Source: Cystobacter ferrugineus
Lineage (GTDB): Bacteria > Myxococcota > Myxococcia > Myxococcales > Myxococcaceae
Direction: 5' to 3'
NCBI RefSeq assembly: GCF_001887355.1
Contig: NZ_MPIN01000022.1
Location: 1-64,000 of the forward strand
DNA: 64,000 nucleotides
The position numbers and the translations under genes were made by a program. A model generated the notes under the pieces. That model was not told the origin of the DNA. It saw only the letters and a program-made list of their open reading frames with translations, and searched no databases. This document shows, piece after piece, positions 34,226 through 43,067 of the stretch. Positions within the stretch are counted from its first letter, which is position 1. Each line of letters begins with the position of its first letter.

Positions 34226-36724
34226 TCAGGGCTGCCGTGCGTTGTCTGACACCTGCGCGATGGCTTTGAGCCTATCGATGAATCTTGGCGGCGTGGATCG
34301 TGCCAATCCTGGTGCCTGATCGAGTAGTTTCAATGCTGCTCTTGCGGTCTCGTTGGCTTGAGGATTGTTCAACTCCTGCTGGAGGGTGGCCAGGGCGCTG
34401 AGCTTTTGAAAAATGTTGGCGTCTGCATCTCGTGGAATATTCATGATGATTTCTGACACGCGCATGACAACGGGCTCCATCTCAGCGGTGCGGCTTTGTC
34501 TCCAGAGGACAAGCGCGAGACTCAAAAGTATCGAACTGAGTGCGATTACCCGAGAAGTACTGCTCTGTTCAACGAGTACGATGGCGCGGCGCAGTACGTT
34601 CTCCGCTTCATGATAACGACCTTGCAAGATGAATGTGTTTGCGAGTTGTTCAAGTAGTTTCTCTTGCAGCTCGTTGAAGAGTGGCGCGGCAAGGGGCAGG
34701 CTGTTTCGAATGAGGAGCGCCTGATTTAGTATTTTCTCTGCTTCGTCGTATTTGCCCTTGTCAATTAGAATAGAGGCGAAGATGTTCATGAGCCTGGCAT
34801 GGAAAATGTCCAGCGTCTGTTGCTCTGGCTGGGAAGAAATTACTGCTTGTCGTAGGAGTTCTTCCGCTTCGCCTAGCCTACCCTGTCGGCCTAGAATCTC
34901 GGACAAATCATACAGAGCCTCTATGTACGCCAGATGGCTGGTTCCTAGCGTGCTGCCTATGATGGACAGCGCTTCCTTCACAGCAGACTCGGCTTCCGCG
35001 GTCCTACCACTGTCCATGAGGACACAAGCGAGTTCCTTGAGGAATTCGCCAAGGTAGATCCGGTCCTCGACAGAGCCCGTGGGATGGTCCTTCAATGCTT
35101 GATGAATAGCAACTTCTGCCTCGGCATGCTTCTCCTGCTTGCGTAGAGCGCTAGCCAGTCTGTGAAGCAGCCGCCTTCGTGATGAGTCGATCTGAGGATA
35201 GGTCTGCGGGAAGCGAGAGAGTTCGTGTCGAAGTAGTTGTTCCGCTTCGTTGTACTTTCCCTGCTGGAAGACCACTGCGGCCAATTCGAGTACGAGGGCG
35301 GAACGTTTAGCTTCCTCTGTATCCAGAAGCCGTGCGTCACGAAGTTCCTCCTGGAGGAGCAGTTCTGCCTCCTCTGGATGTCCCTTCATCAAGCGCACAT
35401 GTGCGAGCATGTTTCGTGCGCCAATCCATCCCTTCGCGAGAGCTTGCCGTGACCAGTGTTCAGCTGCATCCAGGTCGGATAGCTGTTCGGCCAAGGTTGC
35501 CAGCGCGCTCCATTTTTCGGGTTGATCAAATTTCCGCAGGAGCATCAATTCGACGGCGCATGATGACTCTTCGGTCAAAATGGAAGGTAAAGCGTTTGCT
35601 GGAATGAAACTCGAGAAGGTGCCGAACCATGCCGTCCAAATGGAGAGGTCTGTAGATACTGGCTGCTGTTGCTCAGTTATTGTCTTGCCCAGGGCGAGGA
35701 ACTCCTGGAGGCAGAGTTCGCGGAGCCGTGCCAGTGTAAATGCACGCGGGACAAAGGGGGCCGCTTCTCCTCGAAGGATGCTGGCAGTGTTTGTCTCTCT
35801 GGGAGACAGGCGCTCCACTTTGGAATTCGAAGAGGCTGAGTTCCTGACAGGGCCCTCGGTGTAATACGGCCCCTGCGACTGAATCACTGCGAGGGCTTCG
35901 GGTTCGCAGTCGTGGAGTGCCGCGACACGACCGGGGAAACTCACCCCTGCGCTTTCGAGCCGCTCGCGTGCTTCTCGAATATTCATCATCCGCCCATGGA
36001 CAGGCCACCAACCCGGTGAGGGCGCGGCGGGCTCTACCAGGATGGCGCGTGTCCGGTGGCCTGCCTCCGCATGGGCCCAACGGACCCGGCGCAGCCGAAA
36101 ATGGCTGTCCACATTCGTCCAAGCGATCCACGCGTGCCGGTGCTCACGAATTTCATCCGCCATCTTCGAGTAGGGCAGGGCCGCACTGACTTCGTGCAGC
36201 TTCCCGTGGGGGCGCGCGGTGGCGAAGGCCGCCCGGAGATCGCCCCCCGTCCAGATGATGCCTGGCGCCCGGGCCGCGAGGACCGTGCGAATCCCCGCGA
36301 CCGCGAACCGGGGCGGCCGGTTCGGGCACTCCACCCGATGGGAGATCCAATCGAAGAAATCCACGGCCCGTTGCGCGAGCGCGATGGTCGTCTCCGTGTC
36401 GCAGAAGAGCACCACCTTCAGCTCTCGCTGAGCGAACAGCGGACGATTGATGTTGAGCCAGTCCGCGTCCTCCACGCGGGGGACGAGCACCACCGTGGAG
36501 CCGTGCGGAACCTCGAGCATCCGCCGCACGTCGGTATGTACATCCAGCTCCGGATGCTCTGGCACCAGCGCCTCGACAAGCTCGCCGAGCGCCTCCTGGC
36601 GGGCATGATCGACCAGGAGCAGCAGTCCCGAGCGCGACAGCCTGAGCGCGAACTTCAGGGCGTCGAGCCAGCGTTCCTCAGCCGCACGAGGTGCATCATC
36701 AGGAGGGGATGGGGGTAGTACCAT
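34226..36724 (-). CDS. TPR-repeat protein with N-terminal domain of NTPase-associated type
   Basis: The 832-residue product overlaps the upstream NTPase gene by 70 bp. Residues 1-270 are a mixed domain with LLLLVDHARQ, STVVLVPRVEDADWLNINRP and LKVVLFCDTETTIALAQRAV, but no Walker motifs; the pattern N-R-x-L...VVLFC...F-x-W recalls degenerate NTPase-associated domains of STAND-type sensors. Residues ~400-800 are TPR repeats of about 40 residues (QGKYNEAEQLLRHELSRFPQ, QGRLGEAEELLRQAVISSQP, KGKYDEAEKILNQALLIRNS). The TPR-encoding half (34.2-35.9 kb) is far poorer in GC than the first half. TPRs would be the ligand-sensing or partner-binding part. The gene ends 30 bp from the lipase-CHAT stop. Confidence 0.78.
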   Translation of the reverse strand: MVLPPSPPDDAPRAAEERWLDALKFALRLSRSGLLLLVDHARQEALGELVEALVPEHPELDVHTDVRRMLEVPHGSTVVLVPRVEDADWLNINRPLFAQRELKVVLFCDTETTIALAQRAVDFFDWISHRVECPNRPPRFAVAGIRTVLAARAPGIIWTGGDLRAAFATARPHGKLHEVSAALPYSKMADEIREHRHAWIAWTNVDSHFRLRRVRWAHAEAGHRTRAILVEPAAPSPGWWPVHGRMMNIREARERLESAGVSFPGRVAALHDCEPEALAVIQSQGPYYTEGPVRNSASSNSKVERLSPRETNTASILRGEAAPFVPRAFTLARLRELCLQEFLALGKTITEQQQPVSTDLSIWTAWFGTFSSFIPANALPSILTEESSCAVELMLLRKFDQPEKWSALATLAEQLSDLDAAEHWSRQALAKGWIGARNMLAHVRLMKGHPEEAELLLQEELRDARLLDTEEAKRSALVLELAAVVFQQGKYNEAEQLLRHELSRFPQTYPQIDSSRRRLLHRLASALRKQEKHAEAEVAIHQALKDHPTGSVEDRIYLGEFLKELACVLMDSGRTAEAESAVKEALSIIGSTLGTSHLAYIEALYDLSEILGRQGRLGEAEELLRQAVISSQPEQQTLDIFHARLMNIFASILIDKGKYDEAEKILNQALLIRNSLPLAAPLFNELQEKLLEQLANTFILQGRYHEAENVLRRAIVLVEQSSTSRVIALSSILLSLALVLWRQSRTAEMEPVVMRVSEIIMNIPRDADANIFQKLSALATLQQELNNPQANETARAALKLLDQAPGLARSTPPRFIDRLKAIAQVSDNARQP

Positions 36725-38013
36725 TCGGATTCGTTCGGGTAGGGCAGCAGGGTCTGGTAGCTGAGCAGATCCTGGGCAAGCGGGTTGGCTGGCAGTTGGT
36801 GTGCTGGGTCGTTCGCGATTTCCTCCAGCAACTCGATATGCCCCTTGTTCAGTCCGGTCTCTCGCAGCCGCCGTTGATGGTCCAGGATCTTACGGACGAG
36901 TTCTTCGGTAGCGCTCGGCGCATCCGTCAGCCACGCTTCCTTGGCCAGTTCCCGGATGAACCGCACGAAGTCTCGAGCCCGGCCGCCCGAGCGGTAGGCG
37001 AGCTGCTCGAGCAGCGGACGGGAGATGAGGGAGGCTCCGTCGATGTCGCTGGTGCGCCGCTCGAACAGGTCGCAGAAGAAGTGGACCCCCTCGCCGTGCC
37101 GGGTCGGATCCTCATGCAGCAGGACGGGTTCATTGACCAGGGCGAGCGGCTCGAAGCCCCGGACAGCCGCGGTCGAGGGGTGGTGCCGGAGCGCGAAGGG
37201 AGCACAGACGACCACAGGGCAGGCGAGCTGCGCGATGAGCTGGGAGTCGACGAACAACTCCCGGGCGCGCTGGATATCGCGGATCCGATCCAGACCATCG
37301 ATGACGAAGAGCACCCGGCGGTGGTCATGCTGGATCTGGCCGACGAGCACGTTCACGCAGGCCAGCAGCGTCTGCACGTGGGTGTCCTGATCGGGAAGTG
37401 TCTGCTTGCTGAGGCCCAGTGGCGCCATCCACTTGGTGATGGCTCCGACCATGCCCCCGGTGACCGTGAACCCCGTGGCGAGTCCCATGCCGGTCGTTCC
37501 CTCGACCAGGGCGGGAACGGTCGTCGCCATGACGCTCAGGGTCGCCTTCGCGAGCGCTGCAATGTCCAACTGGGCGGGTGGCGTGTCCGTCGCTCGGGCG
37601 AGGGCGTTCCACGCGGTCTTGAGATCCTCGATGTAGGCCTCGGGAAACTGGTACCCGAGCCGTTGCTGCGCGGTGGCGATCAGGGCCACCCCCGCGAGGA
37701 AGCAGACTTCCCAGGAGCTGATGCGATCGAGCGCGGCGGGATCTCGTACGGCCTCGGTGAACTGGCGCGCCAGATCGAGAAAGACCACCAGCTCTCGATC
37801 CTTGCGCGCTTCCGCCATGCGGAGCAGTTCCGTCGTCTTCCCCGTCCCCACCGTTCCTGTGAGCAAGATGCGGGGGTCCCCGAACGGCATGTCCAGGAAC
37901 TGGATGATCCGCCCAGCGGGGCTGTGGGGCCGCTCGGCCCGCCAGCGGCTGTCGGCGGGGCGCTCCGGATCGAACCGCTGGTATAGCTCCTGCCACACGT
38001 CACGACGCGACAT
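36655..38013 (-). CDS. P-loop NTPase (AAA/STAND-like)
   Basis: The 452-residue product has Walker A at residues 53-60 (ILLTGTVGTGKTTELLRMAE) and Walker B at about 233-241 (RRVLFVIDGLDRIRD), followed by sensor-like helices (SGGRARDFVRFIRELAKEAW). A hydrophobic stretch (TTVPALVEGTTGMGLATGFT and onward, ~164-200) could contact membrane or be a buried insert. It heads the two-gene operon with the TPR protein. Together they look like an ATP-driven switch and its sensor. Regulation is not visible: about 100 bp separate it from the P450 gene downstream of its promoter side. Confidence 0.8.
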   Translation of the reverse strand: MSRRDVWQELYQRFDPERPADSRWRAERPHSPAGRIIQFLDMPFGDPRILLTGTVGTGKTTELLRMAEARKDRELVVFLDLARQFTEAVRDPAALDRISSWEVCFLAGVALIATAQQRLGYQFPEAYIEDLKTAWNALARATDTPPAQLDIAALAKATLSVMATTVPALVEGTTGMGLATGFTVTGGMVGAITKWMAPLGLSKQTLPDQDTHVQTLLACVNVLVGQIQHDHRRVLFVIDGLDRIRDIQRARELFVDSQLIAQLACPVVVCAPFALRHHPSTAAVRGFEPLALVNEPVLLHEDPTRHGEGVHFFCDLFERRTSDIDGASLISRPLLEQLAYRSGGRARDFVRFIRELAKEAWLTDAPSATEELVRKILDHQRRLRETGLNKGHIELLEEIANDPAHQLPANPLAQDLLSYQTLLPYPNESEWYYPHPLLMMHLVRLRNAGSTP

Positions 38014-38117
38014 GTGGGCAACCTACCACCCGTTGCTTACCGGTGGGAGTTCGTAGCGGCTCGCTCCCTCGCTCCCCGCGTCCTGCCGGGTGGGCGGACG
38101 CGGTGGGGCGCTGGGGG

Positions 38118-39545
38118 CTAGAAGATGACGGGCACCCGGTCGAAGCCGCGCAGGCCGGAGCCGGTGTTCCACCGCAGCGACTCGAAGGGCACCGCCAGGC
38201 GCATGCGCGGGTAGCGCCGGAACAAGGTCTCGAAGGCGATCTGCCCCTCCAGGCGGGCCAGGGGCGCGCCCAGGCAGATGTGGATGCCCTTGCCGAAGGC
38301 CAGGTTGCGGTGCGCGTTCGGCCGCGTGATGTCGAACACGTCCGGGTTGGGGAAGTGCTGGGGGTCGCGGTTGGCCGACGCGAGCCCCACCGACAGCTTC
38401 TCTCCCTGGGCCAGGTGCGTGCCCGCCAGCTCCATGTCCTCCTTGATGATGCGCGGCGTGGACATGTAGTCGACCGGGCCCCAGTAGCGCAGCGTCTCCT
38501 CGACCGCGCCCTTGGACAGGTTCGTGGGGTCCGCCAGGAAGCGCTCGAGCTGATCCGGATGGGTGAGCAGCGCCACCACGCCGCTGCCAATCAGGTTCAC
38601 CGTCGTCACGTGCCCGGCGAAGAAGAGGATGAACACCATGGACACCATCTCCTGGTGGTTGAGCTTGTCCCCTTCGTCCTGGGCGTGGACCATCTGGCTG
38701 ATCATGTCCTCGGCGGGCTCGCGCCGCTTGCGCTCGAACACGCCATCCAGATACCGGGCGAACTCCCGCAGGCTGCCCCGCCGCAGCTCGTCCATCGCGG
38801 CGTCACGCCGATCCGCGCCGAGCAGGCTCTCCGCCCAGCCATGCACCTTCGGCCGATCCTCCTCGGGGATGCCGAGCATGTCGCTGATGACGGTGATGGG
38901 CATCGGGTAGGCGAAGGCGTGGAGCAGATCCACCCGGCGCTCTCCCTCCCGCTCTCCTCGCTCGGTGGCCGCGCGCTCCACCTGGTCGAGCAGGGTGTCG
39001 GTGATGCGCTGGATGCGCGGCCGGAGCATCTCCATGGCGCGCGCGGTGAAGTTGGGTTGGACGAGCTTGCGCAGCCGCGTGTGGTCGGGGGGATCCAACA
39101 TCAGCAGGCTGTAGGCCAGGGGGCGGATCTCCTCGGGCATGTATTGCAGGTTCGCGCGCTGTTCCGGCGTGAGGGATGTGCGGAAGTCGGACGAGAGGCG
39201 GTCATCGAGCAGGGCCTCCACCGCCTCGTCGTAGCGGGTCACGAAGAGGCGCTCCTTGGCCGGGAAGCCGCCGGACTCCGGCCGCTTCGTGCCTCCCGGA
39301 AGCACCGCGTCCGCGAAGCCGTGGCCGAACGAGGTGCGCACGACGGGGGCCTGGGCCCGCAGGTCCGCGTAGGTGGCGTACGCGCGGGCGAGGAACTCCG
39401 GGTCCTCCTTGTCGAGGAACGCGGGGCAGCGCGGCGCTTCCGCCAGGGCCTTCTCGCGCAGGGCCTTCATGGGGCAGGTGGCCTGGGGCGCGGGCCCACT
39501 TGTCTCCGCCTGCGTCGTCTGTTCGTTCACGGGATTCGTCGCCAT
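38118..39545 (-). CDS. Cytochrome P450
   Basis: The 475-residue product starts at ATG 39545 with GGAGG 7 nt upstream. It is a soluble bacterial P450: I-helix ILFFAGHVTTVNL, ExxR in EETLRYWGPV, and heme loop LAFGKGIHICLGAPLARLEG with the thiolate Cys. The N-terminus is about 40 residues longer than in many CYP107-type enzymes and has two Cys (ATCPMKALREKALAEAPRCP). It needs ferredoxin partners, none of which are nearby. It lies 19 bp downstream of a MarR regulator in the same operon, so substrate-induced expression is likely. Oxidation of a small lipophilic substrate is inferred. Confidence 0.93.
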   Translation of the reverse strand: MATNPVNEQTTQAETSGPAPQATCPMKALREKALAEAPRCPAFLDKEDPEFLARAYATYADLRAQAPVVRTSFGHGFADAVLPGGTKRPESGGFPAKERLFVTRYDEAVEALLDDRLSSDFRTSLTPEQRANLQYMPEEIRPLAYSLLMLDPPDHTRLRKLVQPNFTARAMEMLRPRIQRITDTLLDQVERAATERGEREGERRVDLLHAFAYPMPITVISDMLGIPEEDRPKVHGWAESLLGADRRDAAMDELRRGSLREFARYLDGVFERKRREPAEDMISQMVHAQDEGDKLNHQEMVSMVFILFFAGHVTTVNLIGSGVVALLTHPDQLERFLADPTNLSKGAVEETLRYWGPVDYMSTPRIIKEDMELAGTHLAQGEKLSVGLASANRDPQHFPNPDVFDITRPNAHRNLAFGKGIHICLGAPLARLEGQIAFETLFRRYPRMRLAVPFESLRWNTGSGLRGFDRVPVIF

Positions 39546-39564
39546 GGTGTCCTCCACGTTGGTG

Positions 39565-40119
39565 TTACTTCCGTCCTGCCTTCGGCTTCTTCACCGCCTC
39601 CTCCTCGTCGAGGAGGGCGGGCGGCGTGCGCTCTTCCAGGGAGAGCAGGGCCCGCTCCACCAGTTGCATCGAGCGGCCCAATTCCTCGAGCTGCTCCGGG
39701 GAGGCGCTCGCGAACTGGGCGGTCAGCTCGGAGGCCAGCGCCTGTTGGACCTCCTGGCTCACCGCGAGTCCGGTCTCCGTCAGCACCAGCCGGAAGCGCC
39801 GCCGGTCCGCGGGCTCGGCCTCGCGCCGCACATAGCCCTGACGCTCCAGTCGGTCGATCAACCCCGTGACCACCGCGGGCGTGACACGCAGCCGGCGCGC
39901 CAGTTGTCCCGGTGAGGACGCGCCCTCTCGGAGCGCGTAGAGCACGCCCAACTGGCGCAGGCTCAAGTCGCGGCCCAGGTGGTTGGCCTGCATGCTCGCC
40001 ACCGCCCACCGGTACAGCCGGGGGATGAGCTGGAGGGCCTGGAGCGCGTACGCGTTGGCGGGATGGGGGGGCAGGGTCTGTCGCATGGGTTGGGCGTTTC
40101 GTGCCGGGTTCGCCTGCAT
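39565..40119 (-). CDS. MarR-family transcriptional regulator
   Basis: The product is 184 residues if the ATG at 40119 is used, 173 from ATG 40086. The winged helix is clear: DLSLRQLGVLYALREGASSP, GQLARRLRVTPAVVTGLIDR, LERQGYVRREAEPADRRRFR. C-terminal dimer helices end in a Lys-rich tail. A promoter-like pair (TTGCCT at 40149-40154, TAAAAT at 40125-40130) sits so close to 40119 that the mRNA might be leaderless. A dyad overlaps that spacer, so it probably represses its own operon with the P450. Confidence 0.9.
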   Translation of the reverse strand: MQANPARNAQPMRQTLPPHPANAYALQALQLIPRLYRWAVASMQANHLGRDLSLRQLGVLYALREGASSPGQLARRLRVTPAVVTGLIDRLERQGYVRREAEPADRRRFRLVLTETGLAVSQEVQQALASELTAQFASASPEQLEELGRSMQLVERALLSLEERTPPALLDEEEAVKKPKAGRK

Positions 40120-40128
40120 CCGATATTT

Positions 40129-40144
40129 TACCTGGCAAAAGGTA
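40129..40144. promoter_or_regulatory. Candidate MarR operator in the operon promoter
   Basis: TACCTGGCAAAAGGTA is a 5-6-5 dyad lying between the candidate -35 and -10 elements of the MarR gene, typical of an autorepressor site. Confidence 0.5.
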
Positions 40145-40326
40145 TGACAGGCAAACCGCTTCCGGCCAGGGAATGTTCGTGCCTGGCAGGTCGGGAAGGG
40201 GGCGGACCGTGTGGTTGAAGAAGCACCGTGAAGGTGCGGGCCGAGGGGAGGCTGTCGAGGAGAGGGCTCCGGGTGGAGCCGCTCTCCGGGTAGCGTGGTG
40301 TCCCTTCCCTGGAACGGACAACGGGT

Positions 40327-43017
40327 ATGCGTGGGCTCACACGTGTGGCGGTGGTTTTGATGGGAGTGCTTCTCCTGCTCTGGCTCGGACTCCGGGGGAG
40401 CGGGGACCTCACGGCGGGGGACGTCTCTTCCCCGGGGGGCGAGCCGAGGAGCCGGGCGGGCCTGGAGTTGCAGCCGGAGCGGCCCGAGGACGTGGGCGCT
40501 CGCGGTGGCGCGGATGCGGGCAGTACACCGCCGCTGGCCGAGGCTCCCACGGAGGAAGAGGGCGTGCTGGAGGTGGAGGTGCTCGCGGGCGAGCGTCCCG
40601 TGCCCGGTGCCAACGTCCGGCTGTACTGGCGCGGTGCGAGAGATCCGATCCTCGACGAGGTGGCGTGGCGGCTGGCGAGTACCGGCACCACGGATGCGCA
40701 GGGCCGGGCGCGGCTCGCCTCACGGCCCGGGGGCTACCTGGTGGCCGTCCATGCCGAGGGACATGCTCCGCTGCGGCGGCAGGTGCAGCGCCCCTATGGG
40801 GAGGAGCGCACGCGCGTGCGCCTCGTGTTGGAGCGTGGCCATTCCCTCACGGGCCGCACGGTGGTGGCGGGGACGAACGAGCCGCTGCCCCTGGTGGAGC
40901 TCGTCCTCACGGCGCATGCGGACCCGCCGGACATCCGCATCCGCCCCGATGCTCCTCCCGAGGAGCGGGTGTACGCCACGAGCAACGAGCGGGGAGACTT
41001 CCGTGTCGAGGGGCTCTCCTCGGGGGTGTACCTGCTGGAAGCGCGGGCACCGGGGCATGCGCGCCAGGTGCTGCGGAGGGTAGAGATTCCCGCGCCGGCG
41101 CCGCTGACGGTGGCGTTGCAGGCGGCGGGCGTCATCGAGGGCTTCGTCGTGGATGCCCAGGAGCGGCCCGTGGCGAATGCCGAGGTGGAGGTGCGCGGGC
41201 CCACGCCCCAGAGCGTCACCACGGGTGAGGGCGGTGGCTTCTCCGTCGAGGTGGGCTCCGGCTCCCATCTTCTTTCCGCGCGGCACGGTGCCGAGGCGGG
41301 CGCGGTGGACAAGTCCCTCTTCGTCCGCGCGGGGCAGACGGTGCGGGACGTGCGGATCCGGCTCGGGCCGGGCGCGGTGCTGGAGGGCCGGGTCGTCGCG
41401 CGGGCCACGGGAACTGCCGTGGCGGGTGCCAGCGTGAGCGTCATCCCCAGTAGCCACTTCGTGAGCGTCGGCCCCGTGGGGAGCACCGGAGACGCGGGAC
41501 GCACGGTGACGGACCCCACGGGGCACTTCGCCCTGAAGGGCCTGACCGCCGGCGGCTACAATCTGGTGGTGGATGCGCCCGGCTATTCCCGGCTCACGCG
41601 CCGGGGGGTGATGGTGGCCGCGGGCGAGCGCTTCCCGCTCGAGCTCCAACTCGAGGGCACGGGCACGGTGGAAGGCCATGTGCGGGACTCCGCGGGAGCG
41701 CCGTTGCAGGGTGTGCGGGTAGGGGGCGGACTTCGTTGGGCGGGAGGTTGGGGGAGCGCCGCCGCCGAGGCCCTCACCGACGCGCAGGGGTATTACCGCC
41801 TCGGGGGGCTGAGCCTTGGCCGCATGAACCTCACCGCCAACTGGGAGGGCGCGGCACTGGGGGCGACCCAGATCGTGGACGTGAAGGAGGAGGAGACGGC
41901 CCGGGTGGATTTCACCCTCGAGCGGACGGGCATCCTGGAGGGCGTGGTGCGCACGGAGCGGGGCTCGCCTCCTTCCGAGCCGGTGACGGTGAGTGTCCAT
42001 CCGTCCGCTCCCTCTTCCTCCATGGTGGGCCAGAGCGCCCGGGGCTCGCTGGACTCCACCGGACGCTTCCGGATGGCGCTGCCGCCGGGCTCCTACCGCG
42101 TGATGCTCTTGTCCGACTCACGTCGGCTGGGCGGCAACCCCCCGGTCCAAAGCGTGGAGATCGAGGCGGGGCGGACCGTCCAGCTCGAGCTGGGCTGGCG
42201 GGAAGAGTCGAGTGAGGCCCTCCGCATCAAGGGCCTCGTCCTCGAGCCGGATGGTGCTCCTTCTCCCTTCGCCAGGGTCATGATCTCCGCCGAGGTGTTC
42301 CTGAACGGCGGGGGCATGTCGACCTTCACGGACGAGGAGGGACGCTTCGTCTTCTCCCACGAGCCGCGAGGACAGCCCAAGGCCGGGCTGTTGAAGGTGA
42401 CCGCGAGGAATGGAGGACGCTCGGGAGAGACGCGGCAGGCGATCAAGGAGGGCGAGCAGGAGGTGGTGGTGACGCTGCGGCCAGGGGCCTCGGTGCGCGG
42501 CCGGGTCGTGCGTGCGGATGGCCAACCGGTCCGAGGCTTCACCGTGGGCCTTCAGCTCCCACCCCAGGTGTTCTTCCCAGGCTCGCTCACCCATGAGTTC
42601 CCCGGAGAGCGCTTCGAGTTGTCGGACGTGCCCACGGAGCCCGTGACGCTGGTGGTGCGGACGGTGGACGGAGCGACTGGGAAGGCGCTCCTCACTCCGG
42701 TGGTGGGGACGACGGCGGAGGTGGAGGTTTCCGTCGCGCCGGGGATCAGCGTGCGGGGCCGGGTGGTGGATGCCGCCACGAATGCTCCGCTGGCCGGTGC
42801 GTTCGTCCGCCTCAAGGAACAGGAGGAGTACTTCTTCAAGACCGCCGTGGATGGACGCTTCTCGTTGAAAGACTTGTCCCCGGGAGAGGGCACCCTGGAG
42901 ATCCGCGCGCCCCTGGACGGTGTCGGCGAGCGCCAGGTGAAGCTGGTGCGAGGCCAGACGCTCGACGTGGGGGATGTGCCGGTCCGCCAGACTCCGGGCA
43001 ACGGCGCACCCCGGTAG
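40327..43017 (+). CDS. Secreted or anchored protein of CnaB/carboxypeptidase-regulatory-like repeats
   Basis: The 896-residue product has an N-terminal anchor (VAVVLMGVLLLLWLGL) and then about nine beta-sandwich repeats of roughly 80 residues with the pattern IEGFVVDAQERPVANAEVEV ... TGEGGGFSVEV and GHVRDSAGAPLQGVRVGGGL ... DAQGYYRLGGL. These are carboxypeptidase-regulatory-like (CnaB-like) domains. No catalytic domain is attached. It probably forms a long rod on the cell surface or in the periplasm for adhesion or polymer binding. It is divergent from the MarR gene. Confidence 0.85.
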   Translation: MRGLTRVAVVLMGVLLLLWLGLRGSGDLTAGDVSSPGGEPRSRAGLELQPERPEDVGARGGADAGSTPPLAEAPTEEEGVLEVEVLAGERPVPGANVRLYWRGARDPILDEVAWRLASTGTTDAQGRARLASRPGGYLVAVHAEGHAPLRRQVQRPYGEERTRVRLVLERGHSLTGRTVVAGTNEPLPLVELVLTAHADPPDIRIRPDAPPEERVYATSNERGDFRVEGLSSGVYLLEARAPGHARQVLRRVEIPAPAPLTVALQAAGVIEGFVVDAQERPVANAEVEVRGPTPQSVTTGEGGGFSVEVGSGSHLLSARHGAEAGAVDKSLFVRAGQTVRDVRIRLGPGAVLEGRVVARATGTAVAGASVSVIPSSHFVSVGPVGSTGDAGRTVTDPTGHFALKGLTAGGYNLVVDAPGYSRLTRRGVMVAAGERFPLELQLEGTGTVEGHVRDSAGAPLQGVRVGGGLRWAGGWGSAAAEALTDAQGYYRLGGLSLGRMNLTANWEGAALGATQIVDVKEEETARVDFTLERTGILEGVVRTERGSPPSEPVTVSVHPSAPSSSMVGQSARGSLDSTGRFRMALPPGSYRVMLLSDSRRLGGNPPVQSVEIEAGRTVQLELGWREESSEALRIKGLVLEPDGAPSPFARVMISAEVFLNGGGMSTFTDEEGRFVFSHEPRGQPKAGLLKVTARNGGRSGETRQAIKEGEQEVVVTLRPGASVRGRVVRADGQPVRGFTVGLQLPPQVFFPGSLTHEFPGERFELSDVPTEPVTLVVRTVDGATGKALLTPVVGTTAEVEVSVAPGISVRGRVVDAATNAPLAGAFVRLKEQEEYFFKTAVDGRFSLKDLSPGEGTLEIRAPLDGVGERQVKLVRGQTLDVGDVPVRQTPGNGAPR

Positions 43018-43023
43018 GCAAGA

Positions 43024-43052
43024 CGCCGCCGGAGGAGTGCCCCCCGGCGGCG
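43024..43052. terminator. Bidirectional terminator between convergent genes
   Basis: CGCCGCCGG (43024-43032) and CCGGCGGCG (43044-43052) are a perfect 9-bp stem with an 11-nt loop, placed between the CnaB-type gene and the di-heme gene. Confidence 0.7.
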
Positions 43053-43067
43053 GAGACGGCGGGGGCG

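Noticed and set aside
38118-40119. Biosynthetic cluster around the MarR-P450 pair
   Set aside because: No NRPS, PKS, terpene or RiPP genes in the window; the neighbours are unrelated.
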